Source: a virus. From it: a DNA stretch of 29,463 bases. The first letter of the stretch is position 1, and each line of letters opens with the position of its first letter. The notes below the pieces were generated by a model, which saw only the letters and a program-made list of their open reading frames with translations, searched no databases and had not been told where the DNA came from. Of this stretch, positions 14,539 through 21,884 are shown piece by piece. The stretch is from IMG/VR virus record IMGVR_UViG_3300020420_001367, positions 1-29,463 of that record. One strand, written 5' to 3'. The position numbers and the translations under genes were made by a program.

Positions 14539-16158
14539 TTATGCTTGGTCGTAAAACGGAATTACCCTCAAAGTACCACCGATTTTTATCTTAATATATC
14601 CTGTTGGTTGTCCAGGTAAAGCACTTGCTCCACCGGCTGATCCAACTGTACTTTGTGTGTCTGTAAGGATATCTATGAATCCTGTGCCGTCAGTGTCTAT
14701 CTGTAAGTCGGCATTTGATACGTGGGTAGTAATTTTATTATCAGTTATGGAAACTTGATCAACAACAACCGATCCTGTTCCGTTAGATTCTATTACAACG
14801 TCTTCGTTAGTTACGTTAGCAGATATTTTTGCACCTGTTCCGATGAAAAAATCATTTTGCACCAATCCCGTAGTCATTGCTAATATACCCGGCACTTGGA
14901 TTGTTCCTGCGTTTAGGGTAATAGAACCTGTTCCATTTGGTTCTAAAGTTAAAGTTCCGTTGGAATTTGTTGTTGTAATTTTGTTGCCGTTAATTTGAAC
15001 ATTATCAATATCTGCCTTTCCGGTGATTGCAACATCTCCAGTAATTGTCTGACCTATTGTGGTCATTGCAGATGATATGTTTACAGTACCGGTACCAGAT
15101 GCTGTAATGTTTAAATTATCATTTGATCTTGTACCAGATATTGTATGATCCTTTAATCTTATTCCGTCCACATCCAATATACCGTTGATTGTTTGAGTGC
15201 CAGTAGTAGTGATGTCTGCTGTTGTAAGTGTACCAGTAACTCCTAGTGTTGTTGATACAGTCGCGGCTCCTGTGACAGCCAAAGTTGAACCATCAAATGT
15301 CAAATTTGCCTCGCCTTGGAATGCATTTGCGCCAGTTACGGTTGTAATTGTATTATTAGTTGAACCTGTTAGTACCGCTTTTGTATCTGCATACGCCTTA
15401 ATAGATTGTTGCGTTGCTAATTTCACAGCACTGTCTGATGCCATGTTATCTTCGTCTTTGATACCAGTGACAGTTGCCCCATCTCCTGCAATACTTAAAG
15501 ATGTATTTGCCGCCAATGCGCCTGATACATTGACCGCTTCATTAAGTTGAATTAATGTGCTGTCAGCGGCACTGATCGCAGTACCATTAATGGTCAAAGC
15601 ACCTGCAACTATATTGCCTGTACCACCAGGTGTTAAATTTATATCCGCATTTGATGCCGATGTAATTGAATTATCATTGAAAGTTAAATTATCTATGTTA
15701 ACACCACCAGATGCGTTACCTGTTATCGTAACAGATCCATTTGTGGTGTTGGTAGTGATTGTTGTTCCGTCTATCTGAATTTGATCTGCTTCGAATACAC
15801 CGATAACTTTTGTCTGATCACCTGATGCATTTCCTAGATTGATGTTTCCATTTGCAAAAATATCTCCTGTGGCTGTAATTGTTCCAGTGACATTTGTGTT
15901 TGCATTGAGTTCGATGGTTCCAGTACCTGCCGGATCAAGCACGATATTCTCATTTGACCTAGCAGTCGTAATCTTATTTCCATTTAAATCAAGATCTCCA
16001 CCTAGTTGTGGTGATGTGTCTTCAAGTATATCATTTGCTTCTGCCGAAGCACCATATAACTCATTAAAATTTGCGTTAATTTTGTTAAATGCAGTTCTTA
16101 ACGGATCACCTGTGCCGTCATTTGCATTTGAACCTATGTTTATTGATTGTTGTGCCAT
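14539..16158 (-). CDS. Tail-fibre-like structural protein with NGTGxI repeats
   Basis: A 539-aa protein beginning with the shared module (INIGSNANDGTGDPLRTAFN, then KINANFNELYG, residues 5-35). The body is built of degenerate beta repeats of roughly 45-55 residues. Each has an 'I-DN-x-ITT-x-x-SN-x-DL' strand pair followed by 'L-x-P-x-GTGSI-x-L', for example LEPNGTGSITL and ESNGTGSVVV. This is typical of a beta-helical or triple-stranded fibre shaft. The C-terminus (GYIKIKIGGTLRVIPFYDQ) is a compact end domain. Base composition is Thr/Asn/Gly-rich, unlike neighbours, as expected of fibres. It has a late promoter and GAGGAT ribosome site. It is a paralog of the next two genes upstream. Confidence 0.88.
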   Translation of the reverse strand: MAQQSINIGSNANDGTGDPLRTAFNKINANFNELYGASAEANDILEDTSPQLGGDLDLNGNKITTARSNENIVLDPAGTGTIELNANTNVTGTITATGDIFANGNINLGNASGDQTKVIGVFEADQIQIDGTTITTNTTNGSVTITGNASGGVNIDNLTFNDNSITSASNADINLTPGGTGNIVAGALTINGTAISAADSTLIQLNEAVNVSGALAANTSLSIAGDGATVTGIKDEDNMASDSAVKLATQQSIKAYADTKAVLTGSTNNTITTVTGANAFQGEANLTFDGSTLAVTGAATVSTTLGVTGTLTTADITTTGTQTINGILDVDGIRLKDHTISGTRSNDNLNITASGTGTVNISSAMTTIGQTITGDVAITGKADIDNVQINGNKITTTNSNGTLTLEPNGTGSITLNAGTIQVPGILAMTTGLVQNDFFIGTGAKISANVTNEDVVIESNGTGSVVVDQVSITDNKITTHVSNADLQIDTDGTGFIDILTDTQSTVGSAGGASALPGQPTGYIKIKIGGTLRVIPFYDQA

Positions 16159-16185
16159 ACTTTATATTATCCTCGTTAATACGAT

Positions 16186-16193
16186 TATTTATT
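16186..16193 (-). promoter_or_regulatory. Late promoter octamer for the 539-aa fibre gene
   Basis: The minus strand reads AATAAATAATCG in the 61-nt intergenic space. The octamer ends 27 nt before the ATG at 16158, and a GAGGAT ribosome site lies in the leader. Confidence 0.7.
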
Positions 16194-16219
16194 AAGAATT
16201 TTATAAACCGAATGTAATT

Positions 16220-17233
16220 TTAGACGTTGATAGCAGTTCTTACAAACTTGAAGATTGCGGCATCACTGCTGGTATTGGTAGTCAGGAGACGCACATTACC
16301 GTTGTTGATGTCTACGGTAAAAGTGGCTAAAGGTCCGGTATGATTAGAAGTCGAACCAAAGACAGTAAGGAATGCTTCTGTTGTACTGTCCGCAGAAGGT
16401 CCATGTGTGACCAAACATTCTACAATTTCGAATCTACTATTTGTTGCGTCTGAAATCGAAATAAGATATTTTGCACTTCTCGTAGCAGTGGAAGAAAAAC
16501 TATCAACCACACTTGTCGTTGAAGTGGCAACGGTGACTGTGCCATCACTTTGTGCAGAATGATTTAACACTGATAGTCCTGTTATTGCTGTTGCACTTAA
16601 AGTTCCGTTGACTTGTAAGTTATCGGATATTGTAACAGCAGAAGAATCTGTAGAGGAAATTGTATTTGTATCTATCGTGTCGGCACTTAAAGTTCCGGAA
16701 ACGTTCAATGCATCTGTGATTTGTATAGCGGTAGAATCATTGGATCCTATTGTGTTTGTATCGATGGTATCAACAGTCAAAGTTCCTGCCACGTTTAGTG
16801 AATCATTAATTAATACAGCAGTAGAATCATCACTTGCAATAGTAGTGACTCTTAACTCGTCATTAATTTTTATTCCTGTTGAATCATCCGAACTTATTGT
16901 CGAGCCTGAAATTCTAATTGCCCCTGCAATTATGTTTCCTGTTCCACTTGCACTTAAAATCAAATCATCATTAGTCCTTGTTGCTTCGATATGATTGTCT
17001 CTTATTTGGATTCCTTCCAATTCTACAACACCCGTTCCTGATGCTGTCAATTTTAAATTTGCATTTGATTGTGCCGTTGAAATTTCGTTGCCGTCTATTG
17101 TAATTTGGCTAGTCACAGGCGAGGCCGCATACAACTCTGTGAAGTTGGCATTGATTGAGATCATTGCTGATCTTAGATCATCACCTGTTCCGTCGTTTGC
17201 GTTACTACCTACGTTGATTACTGTTTGTGCCAT
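16220..17233 (-). CDS. Tail-fibre-like structural protein with DSTAV repeats
   Basis: A 337-aa paralog of the 539-aa fibre protein. It starts with the same module (INVGSNANDGTGDDLRSAMI, then SINANFTELYA). Two GTG-type repeats follow (LTASGTGVVELEG, LSASGTGNIIAG). Next come about four tandem units of roughly 33 residues with the core 'TI-x-S-x-DSTAV-x-I-x-D-x-LNV-x-GTL' (residues about 108-218). The C-terminal third is a distinct globular-looking domain (SRFEIVECLVTHGPSADSTT, ATFTVDINNGNVRLLTTNTS). A ribosome site AGGATAAT precedes the ATG. Recent internal duplication of the DSTAV unit is likely. The structural role is inferred from repeats and the module. Confidence 0.87.
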   Translation of the reverse strand: MAQTVINVGSNANDGTGDDLRSAMISINANFTELYAASPVTSQITIDGNEISTAQSNANLKLTASGTGVVELEGIQIRDNHIEATRTNDDLILSASGTGNIIAGAIRISGSTISSDDSTGIKINDELRVTTIASDDSTAVLINDSLNVAGTLTVDTIDTNTIGSNDSTAIQITDALNVSGTLSADTIDTNTISSTDSSAVTISDNLQVNGTLSATAITGLSVLNHSAQSDGTVTVATSTTSVVDSFSSTATRSAKYLISISDATNSRFEIVECLVTHGPSADSTTEAFLTVFGSTSNHTGPLATFTVDINNGNVRLLTTNTSSDAAIFKFVRTAINV

Positions 17234-17236
17234 TTA

Positions 17237-17632
17237 TTATCCTGTGCTTATTTTTAAATCTGTGCCATCTCTCCAAAGTTGTCCTGCCACTCCAGGATTA
17301 GATGTTGGCAAATTTGGCATCATAACTTTAATTGAATCCAAAGTAATTGCACCTGTGCCGTTTGCTGTCAATGTTAAATTGGCATTTGTTTCAATTGTTG
17401 TAATAGCGGAACTATCTATTTTTAATTTGTCTATTTCTATTGTTCCTGTACCATTTGGTTGTAATTTTAAATCACCATTTGTTAGTGTGGTTGTGATTAA
17501 ACCAGTGTCTGCATCGCCTACTAATTGGTATAATTCTTCAAAATTTGTGTTAACTTTGGCCATAGCGGTACGGATTGTATCGCCTGTTGAAGTATTTCCT
17601 TCTATTCCTGTGTCTATGTTTAATCGTGTCAT
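17237..17632 (-). CDS. Short tail-fibre-like protein with the shared N-terminal module
   Basis: A 131-aa shortest member of the fibre set. It has the module (NTSTGDTIRTAMAKVNTNFE, then ELYQLVGDADTG) and two GTG repeats (LQPNGTGTIEIDKLKIDS, LTANGTGAITLDSIKVM). It ends in a compact C-terminus (NPGVAGQLWRDGTDLKIST) that resembles the end domain of other phage fibre or head-decoration proteins. It is the first gene of the late structural run. Its promoter is one half of a palindromic late element shared with the plus-strand zinc-ribbon gene. The next fibre gene begins 3 nt after its stop on the minus strand. Confidence 0.85.
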   Translation of the reverse strand: MTRLNIDTGIEGNTSTGDTIRTAMAKVNTNFEELYQLVGDADTGLITTTLTNGDLKLQPNGTGTIEIDKLKIDSSAITTIETNANLTLTANGTGAITLDSIKVMMPNLPTSNPGVAGQLWRDGTDLKISTG

Positions 17633-17646
17633 ATTATGTTTAACTG

Positions 17647-17659
17647 TATTTATTAAATA
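17647..17659. promoter_or_regulatory. Palindromic bidirectional late promoter
   Basis: The 13-bp sequence TATTTATTAAATA is an odd-length palindrome. Read on the minus strand it gives AATAAATAC, 14 nt before the fibre ATG at 17632. Read on the plus strand it gives ATTAAATA, then six bases, then the ATG at 17666. It is the only sequence between these divergent genes, so one element could serve both. Confidence 0.55.
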
Positions 17660-17665
17660 GTTTTG

Positions 17666-17944
17666 ATGTTCATCGAGACTTTAAAAACGATGCGATTGTA
17701 CGAGCGCCAAAGCAAACTTGGCGTATATCACACCTTTCACCGTAAAAATACCATATTTGTTTTCAAATGTGATTGTTGTGGGGTGACCTTTTTAAGACCG
17801 AGAGCACAGGTTGATCCTGAACGTGCTTCAAATGATTACAAACACGTTTGTTCATTTTGTGACTCAAAACAATTTGCCCAAAAAGTTGGCGTTAAAATGC
17901 GTAAGATATATCAATTAGACGCCAGTAGTACAAAATCGCTATAA
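17666..17944 (+). CDS. Plus-strand zinc-ribbon protein, unknown function
   Basis: A 92-aa basic protein and the only confident plus-strand gene in the window. It has two CxxC pairs, FKCDCCGVTF and HVCSFCDSK, about 23 residues apart. This fits a zinc ribbon of the type seen in HNH-associated or nucleic-acid-binding phage proteins, but no HNH catalytic histidines are seen. The ATG at 17666 follows the shared late element; an alternative ATG is at 17690. The gene's TAA overlaps the stop of the convergent minus gene by 6 nt (CTATAA serves both), with no terminator between. It may be a small transcription factor or a lone insertion. Confidence 0.72.
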   Translation: MFIETLKTMRLYERQSKLGVYHTFHRKNTIFVFKCDCCGVTFLRPRAQVDPERASNDYKHVCSFCDSKQFAQKVGVKMRKIYQLDASSTKSL

Positions 17945-18721
17945 CTTAATCCAGTTAATACTGTCCTTCTGTCCTTCTAGCCATCTTTTCAAGTCAGCAT
18001 AGGTGCCCACTTTTATATTTTGCATTTGTCTTTTGGTTCCTCCTTCTGAAGAACCTACTGAAAAATAGTGTGGCAGAAAATGATTAGCAAATATGTTTTC
18101 TTTTCTGTTTATGAAATAAAAATTAGTGCTTGGAAACTTCCTTATAATTTGCCTCATTTGATACATCCATTCATATTTTAGATATGCCTTCATATTGATA
18201 CGAGATGGATAGTGTTGTGAATCTTTATAGATATTATTTTGCGTTCTACTTTGCGTTCCATCGTCGAATTCCCATTGCCGGGAACCTAGAATGTCAAATG
18301 CAACTATTACAACATTCTTTACATCCGACTCTGCGGCTAAAAGTATGGCACTCATTCCCGAACCTCTACAGGTACTGAAATCGATGGTGCGGATTTTGTT
18401 TCCGTTTTTGTCTCCACCACGCCATATCCTATAAAGTTTTAAACCATCCGGCGTTTCATTTTCGTTATTATCACTTGGCAAAATGTAGTTCCAGTCACTG
18501 ATGTCATCCGGTCCATGTATTTTTAAATTTGGTTTGGTTTGAACATACCAATTTTTTAATTCTTCGTACATTGGAGGATTAACTGCAACTATGTGATTAC
18601 AAATATCAGGAAGATCTCTATATATGGCATTACATCCATAAACTATACCGCTGTCTTTTAAACTTTCTATTGGAAAAATTGTTCTTGATTCACCGTTACC
18701 GATAATAAATGCTGTGTCCAT
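17939..18721 (-). CDS. GT42/DUF115-like protein with GNGESR motif
   Basis: A 260-aa cytoplasmic protein. The N-terminus AFIIGNGESR, followed by IVYGCNAIYRDLPD, resembles the nucleotide-sugar site of GT42 sialyltransferases (AGNGPSL...RCNQFYF) and of DUF115/MptE-like proteins. The later segment GSGMSAILLAAE and NVVIVAFDILGS matches the GT42 SGVYMCxxAxxxG...IYLSGIDFY region in order and spacing. Sugar transfer is therefore plausible but not proven. The start at 18721 is chosen because it overlaps the Fe-S carrier's stop (TAATG) and begins the conserved strand. It is a paralog of the 212-aa protein at 22207-22845. The C-terminal half is basic and aromatic. Confidence 0.7.
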   Translation of the reverse strand: MDTAFIIGNGESRTIFPIESLKDSGIVYGCNAIYRDLPDICNHIVAVNPPMYEELKNWYVQTKPNLKIHGPDDISDWNYILPSDNNENETPDGLKLYRIWRGGDKNGNKIRTIDFSTCRGSGMSAILLAAESDVKNVVIVAFDILGSRQWEFDDGTQSRTQNNIYKDSQHYPSRINMKAYLKYEWMYQMRQIIRKFPSTNFYFINRKENIFANHFLPHYFSVGSSEGGTKRQMQNIKVGTYADLKRWLEGQKDSINWIKL

Positions 18722-19056
18722 TACACACCAAATGATTCTCCACAACCACATCCTGATTGTGCATTTGGGTTTTCAATAGTAAACTGAGACCCAAATAATT
18801 CTTCTTTCCAATCAATTTTAGTGCCTGCAACATACATCATAGAAGTTTCATCAACAACAAATCTAGTATTGTCCCACTCTACTATTTCGTCGTCTTTACC
18901 AATATCTTCTTTTTTATCAACAAAAAACCAATCATATTTGAAACCAGCACATCCGCCACCTTTTACTGCAAGACTGATTGCATATTTGCCAGGATTTTTT
19001 TCCATCATCTTGGACATCTGATTTTTTGCTTCGTCTGTTATATCAAACCATTTCAT
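18721..19056 (-). CDS. IscA/ErpA/HesB-type iron-sulfur carrier
   Basis: A 111-aa A-type Fe-S scaffold/carrier. All three cluster-binding cysteines are present: C36 in KGGGCAGFKY and C103/C105 in the C-terminal SGCGCGESF. The fold's other landmarks also fit (ITDEAKNQMSKMM, FVVDETSMMYVAGTKIDW, FTIENPNA). It hands [2Fe-2S] or [4Fe-4S] clusters to apo-enzymes. In this window the radical SAM enzyme at 22930-23928 is an obvious possible client (inference). The host should already have such a carrier, so a phage copy suggests demand for Fe-S enzymes, or repair of damage, during infection. It is coupled to the GNGESR gene by TAATG. Confidence 0.93.
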   Translation of the reverse strand: MKWFDITDEAKNQMSKMMEKNPGKYAISLAVKGGGCAGFKYDWFFVDKKEDIGKDDEIVEWDNTRFVVDETSMMYVAGTKIDWKEELFGSQFTIENPNAQSGCGCGESFGV

Positions 19057-19067
19057 ACTAATACTTA

Positions 19068-19382
19068 TTAATCTTGCTTCCCCATATTAACAACTCCGAC
19101 TGAGATCCAAAATTTGGATGCTTCTGCTTCCTTTTCGAAACTCATATACGCATTCTGCTCCTCCCAATTATGGAGAAGTGGATTGTATAAATCTTTCTGT
19201 TCGAACCACCACCCCCATTTACCCTTGCAATTTTCCTGGCACCAATCTATGCACTCGCCGTTTATACCATTGCTGTTCATGTCAATGTTATACTTGAATT
19301 GTTTCATGTAGCCGCAATTATCGGGGATGTCTGCTTTGTCTGGCCTATTTCTTTTTACTTTTACTTTTCCGTAACTTTTCAT
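19068..19382 (-). CDS. Small Cys/Trp-rich protein, unknown function
   Basis: A 104-aa protein. The start at 19382 overlaps the stop of the glycosyltransferase gene by ATGA, with TGGAA before it; an in-frame ATG at 19415 would lie inside that gene. The middle contains C-rich CGYMKQ and GECIDWCQENCKGKWGWWFE. The four cysteines could bind a metal or make disulfides. YMSFEKEAEASKFWISV near the C-terminus looks like a strand-helix unit. Family not recognised. It lies between a glycosyltransferase and the Fe-S carrier. Confidence 0.68.
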   Translation of the reverse strand: MKSYGKVKVKRNRPDKADIPDNCGYMKQFKYNIDMNSNGINGECIDWCQENCKGKWGWWFEQKDLYNPLLHNWEEQNAYMSFEKEAEASKFWISVGVVNMGKQD

Positions 19383-20077
19383 TTCCAGTTGTCTACGACC
19401 CATTGGTCTGCACAATTAAAAGGTTTGGGTTCTCCATGGAACACAGCCACTTTATTCTCTTGTTGTATAGTTGCAGGTGTTCTAAAAAACTTTCTGCCAT
19501 CTTTTGTTAATAATTTTGTGTCTTTCAATCCTATCATTTCCCATTTGTAACTTCGGATCCAATCATCAGGCCAATGATTTATATCATTCTTTGCTCTTTT
19601 TGTTATCCAATCCTGATCACCATGGTTCTGTTGCATGATGCCGGATGGGTTCTGTTGGAACTCATTCCAAAGATAATCTAGTTTTCCTGGATTCCATCTC
19701 ATGACACTTGAATTAGATAGACTCCATTTAGGAACTCTGCATCTGTTAAAGTCTCTTATGATCATAAACTTGTCAGGGTCATAGGTGAACAGTCTATCTA
19801 TGTTATTAAACACTACAACATCTAGATCAAAAAACAAAACATTGCCTTTCAAAGGAAATTCCGGTGAAAACATCCATAGTTTGCTCCACCATGTTTTTAT
19901 AATAGGATTGTCTGGGAGATCTATGACGTTGATATGTGAGTCCAATTGATTTGTATCTTCAGTGATACAATGAAATTCATAAGGAACGGTCGTGTTCCTC
20001 TTTATCATTTGGTAAAGTACATTTGCATATTTAGAAATATACTTGTTTCCCCATTTAACGCATACTACGTGATTCAT
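19379..20077 (-). CDS. GT-A fold glycosyltransferase
   Basis: A 232-aa nucleotide-sugar transferase-like protein. The N-terminus (VVCVKWGNKYISKYANVLY) and the donor/metal site GNVLFFDLDVVVFNNIDRLF (DxD within FDLD) are typical of GT8-like enzymes. The rest is Trp-rich (KTWWSKLWMFSP, HGDQDWITKRAKND, AVFHGEPKPF), and the HGDQD / HGEPKP segments match the acceptor and second metal regions of such proteins. The substrate is unknown. It overlaps the 387-aa gene by 23 nt and the next gene by ATGA, so it belongs to the early sugar-related run together with the two GNGES proteins. Confidence 0.85.
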   Translation of the reverse strand: MNHVVCVKWGNKYISKYANVLYQMIKRNTTVPYEFHCITEDTNQLDSHINVIDLPDNPIIKTWWSKLWMFSPEFPLKGNVLFFDLDVVVFNNIDRLFTYDPDKFMIIRDFNRCRVPKWSLSNSSVMRWNPGKLDYLWNEFQQNPSGIMQQNHGDQDWITKRAKNDINHWPDDWIRSYKWEMIGLKDTKLLTKDGRKFFRTPATIQQENKVAVFHGEPKPFNCADQWVVDNWK

Positions 20078-21218
20078 AACCTTCTCTTAAATTTTTTATT
20101 TGTATATTCTTCCAATCTTCACTATCAAGAGTGTAAGGATATTCATTTTCATAACTTCTTGAACCTATGATATGAATACTCTTTATATTTAAATTATTTT
20201 TCATTTCATCATAAACTTGTAAAAATGGTTTATTTTGAAAACCTAACTTCATATCCACCTGTCCGATCTTAATATATCCTAAAGATAGTTTAGGATCTTC
20301 CCAATCGTAATTATTACTTTTAAGCCATGTTCTGAATCCTTCCATTTCCTTTTTTTTGAAAGGATGAGAATCTTCTGTGATAGTATCTCCCCATTCAATG
20401 TCGAATTCACCCGAGTAATATTTTTGATGATTGATTTCACTACACATAGTATCTGTCATTTTTGGTGCATGTTCGTCTCTATATACTTCCATCAAAGTTT
20501 TTCCTACTTGTGACCAATGCAGGTATACTCCTCCAAGTTCTCTGTTGTATCTATTTTGCTTAAAAAGTGCATAATCTTCTTCGTGCAAGTCGTATCTAGG
20601 TGCATTTAAAAAAGTGGTTATTTGAGATGGCCTCATCCATTCCGGTTCGATTATACTTTTACGATGACTTAATACCCAACTTTCGATCTCATGACATATG
20701 TTATTCAATTGTCTTATTGCATATTTGGTTTCGGTGTCGGCCTGTTTATAATACTCAGAAACTTTCCATGCCGTCCCCTGCAACTCCTCAAAATATCTGT
20801 GCAATAGATTGCAAGAGTCATGTTTTAATCTCAATCCGGGTTTTAGATTTTCATTACCGTCTGGACAAAGACCGGTTGGCAACCTACTAGAGTATTGAAA
20901 GTCATCTGATACAAAAGGATGTATCTTTTCATATGATGGATTGAATTGGAAATTATTAATTTGCTCTATACTATTATTCAATTCATCGACTAAAAATTTT
21001 AGATCCCTATTTGAATCTGCCCATCCTAAAAAACAAAAATTTTTTTCTAAAACTCTTTGTTTAGTTAGATTATCTTGAAGGGCCTTAAGGAAACGTTTCC
21101 CCAAAGGTGTATTGTATAGATGTATTCTTACTTGCTTGTTATTGTATTGGACAACAATGTTTTCGAATAGTGTATTATGTTCTTCTGTAGATGGCACTGT
21201 TTGCTCCGTGTTCGGCAC
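20055..21218 (-). CDS. Large unknown protein of the early cluster
   Basis: A 387-aa soluble protein that I cannot place in a family. It is rich in aromatic and acidic residues. Features include LYNTPLGKRFLKALQDN near the N-terminus, LPTGLCPDGNENLKPGLRLK, a central HHxx-poor helical region, a pattern GGVYLHWSQVGKTLMEVYRD near residue 240, EFDIEWGD at about 285, and a C-terminal LSLGYIKIGQVDMKLGF. The 43-nt overlap with the QueD-like gene is longer than usual, but no other ATG near the N-terminus offers a better start. It is probably expressed early with its neighbours. Confidence 0.68.
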   Translation of the reverse strand: MPNTEQTVPSTEEHNTLFENIVVQYNNKQVRIHLYNTPLGKRFLKALQDNLTKQRVLEKNFCFLGWADSNRDLKFLVDELNNSIEQINNFQFNPSYEKIHPFVSDDFQYSSRLPTGLCPDGNENLKPGLRLKHDSCNLLHRYFEELQGTAWKVSEYYKQADTETKYAIRQLNNICHEIESWVLSHRKSIIEPEWMRPSQITTFLNAPRYDLHEEDYALFKQNRYNRELGGVYLHWSQVGKTLMEVYRDEHAPKMTDTMCSEINHQKYYSGEFDIEWGDTITEDSHPFKKKEMEGFRTWLKSNNYDWEDPKLSLGYIKIGQVDMKLGFQNKPFLQVYDEMKNNLNIKSIHIIGSRSYENEYPYTLDSEDWKNIQIKNLREGYESRSMR

Positions 21219-21627
21219 ATTCTACTTCCACAACATAGCATCTGTTGTCAGTTTTTTCTCTTATCAATTTGTCTGCAAAATTAAAGGCGTGTTCGGCAAA
21301 CTTCTCTGCACCTACTCCGTCAAACATTCTTATTTCCGCTAAATCAAGACTTTCCAAATGCTTGAATGTTTCCAAGAATGGATCCGCCTTGTCAAGTGCA
21401 AGTTTGTGGTCAAACATATCTTCCAACCATGCTTTCAACGGCTTCAATCCTCCAAAGTCTACTGCCCAATTTTTGTTATCTAGTTCGTCACAACCAAATG
21501 TAAATTTAAATTGTAAACTATAACCATGCAATAAATGGCAGTGTGAATGATCTGCGTTTGGTTGTCTGAACACACAGGCTAATCCAATATTATGCCCATA
21601 TGTTTTAGTAGATAGATATTGTGCCAT
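21175..21627 (-). CDS. queD: QueD / 6-pyruvoyl-tetrahydropterin synthase-like enzyme, divergent metal site
   Basis: A 150-aa T-fold enzyme of the PTPS/QueD family, which makes 6-carboxy- or 6-pyruvoyl-tetrahydropterin from dihydroneopterin triphosphate. In the QueD role it leads to 7-deazaguanine bases (queuosine in tRNA or modified phage DNA). Visible motifs: the catalytic Cys region SHCHLLHGYS (C30), AVDFGGLK, the DHKLAL strand and EVECAEHGANSA with catalytic and substrate-binding Glu/His. Usual zinc ligands are changed: HGH reads HGY, and the first 'AAH' histidine is absent, while D26-H27-S-H29 adds other histidines. No queC, queE or folE is in the window. Confidence 0.85.
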   Translation of the reverse strand: MAQYLSTKTYGHNIGLACVFRQPNADHSHCHLLHGYSLQFKFTFGCDELDNKNWAVDFGGLKPLKAWLEDMFDHKLALDKADPFLETFKHLESLDLAEIRMFDGVGAEKFAEHAFNFADKLIREKTDNRCYVVEVECAEHGANSAIYRRT

Positions 21628-21884
21628 TAGTGTAACCTTTTTTTAATATCATTTATGTCAAACCCAAGGTCTTCTGACTTGTTTCTGATTGCATCTGTAA
21701 CATCGTTAGGTATGTCCAATTCACCATCTATGATGCTCTTTAAAAAATGTATGAACACTGTGAATTCAGGACGTTGAGTAACAGTTTCCGGATCTATGTT
21801 GTATTTCTCCATTTGATTTAACATTGCCTCGGTGACGTCGATCAAGGCTTTGATACTCGTACTGTGTTTTTCAAAATGTGCCAT
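21627..21884 (-). CDS. Small helical protein, unknown function
   Basis: An 85-aa acidic, mostly helical protein (SIKALIDVTEAMLNQMEKYN, FTVFIHFLKSIIDGELDIPN, DAIRNKSEDLGFDINDIKKR). No Cys pairs, membrane segment or known motif. It starts where the Sm-like gene stops and is followed at once by the QueD-like gene, so it is translated from the same mRNA that starts at the sigma70 promoter near 22200. It may be a partner of one of these two proteins, but nothing in the sequence proves it. Confidence 0.65.
   Translation of the reverse strand: MAHFEKHSTSIKALIDVTEAMLNQMEKYNIDPETVTQRPEFTVFIHFLKSIIDGELDIPNDVTDAIRNKSEDLGFDINDIKKRLH

Noticed and set aside
15197-16195. Long plus-strand frames rich in Val/Ala/Pro opposite the fibre genes
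   Set aside because: Thr/Asn/Gly repeats on the minus strand produce such frames as shadows; the minus proteins have the module and repeats.
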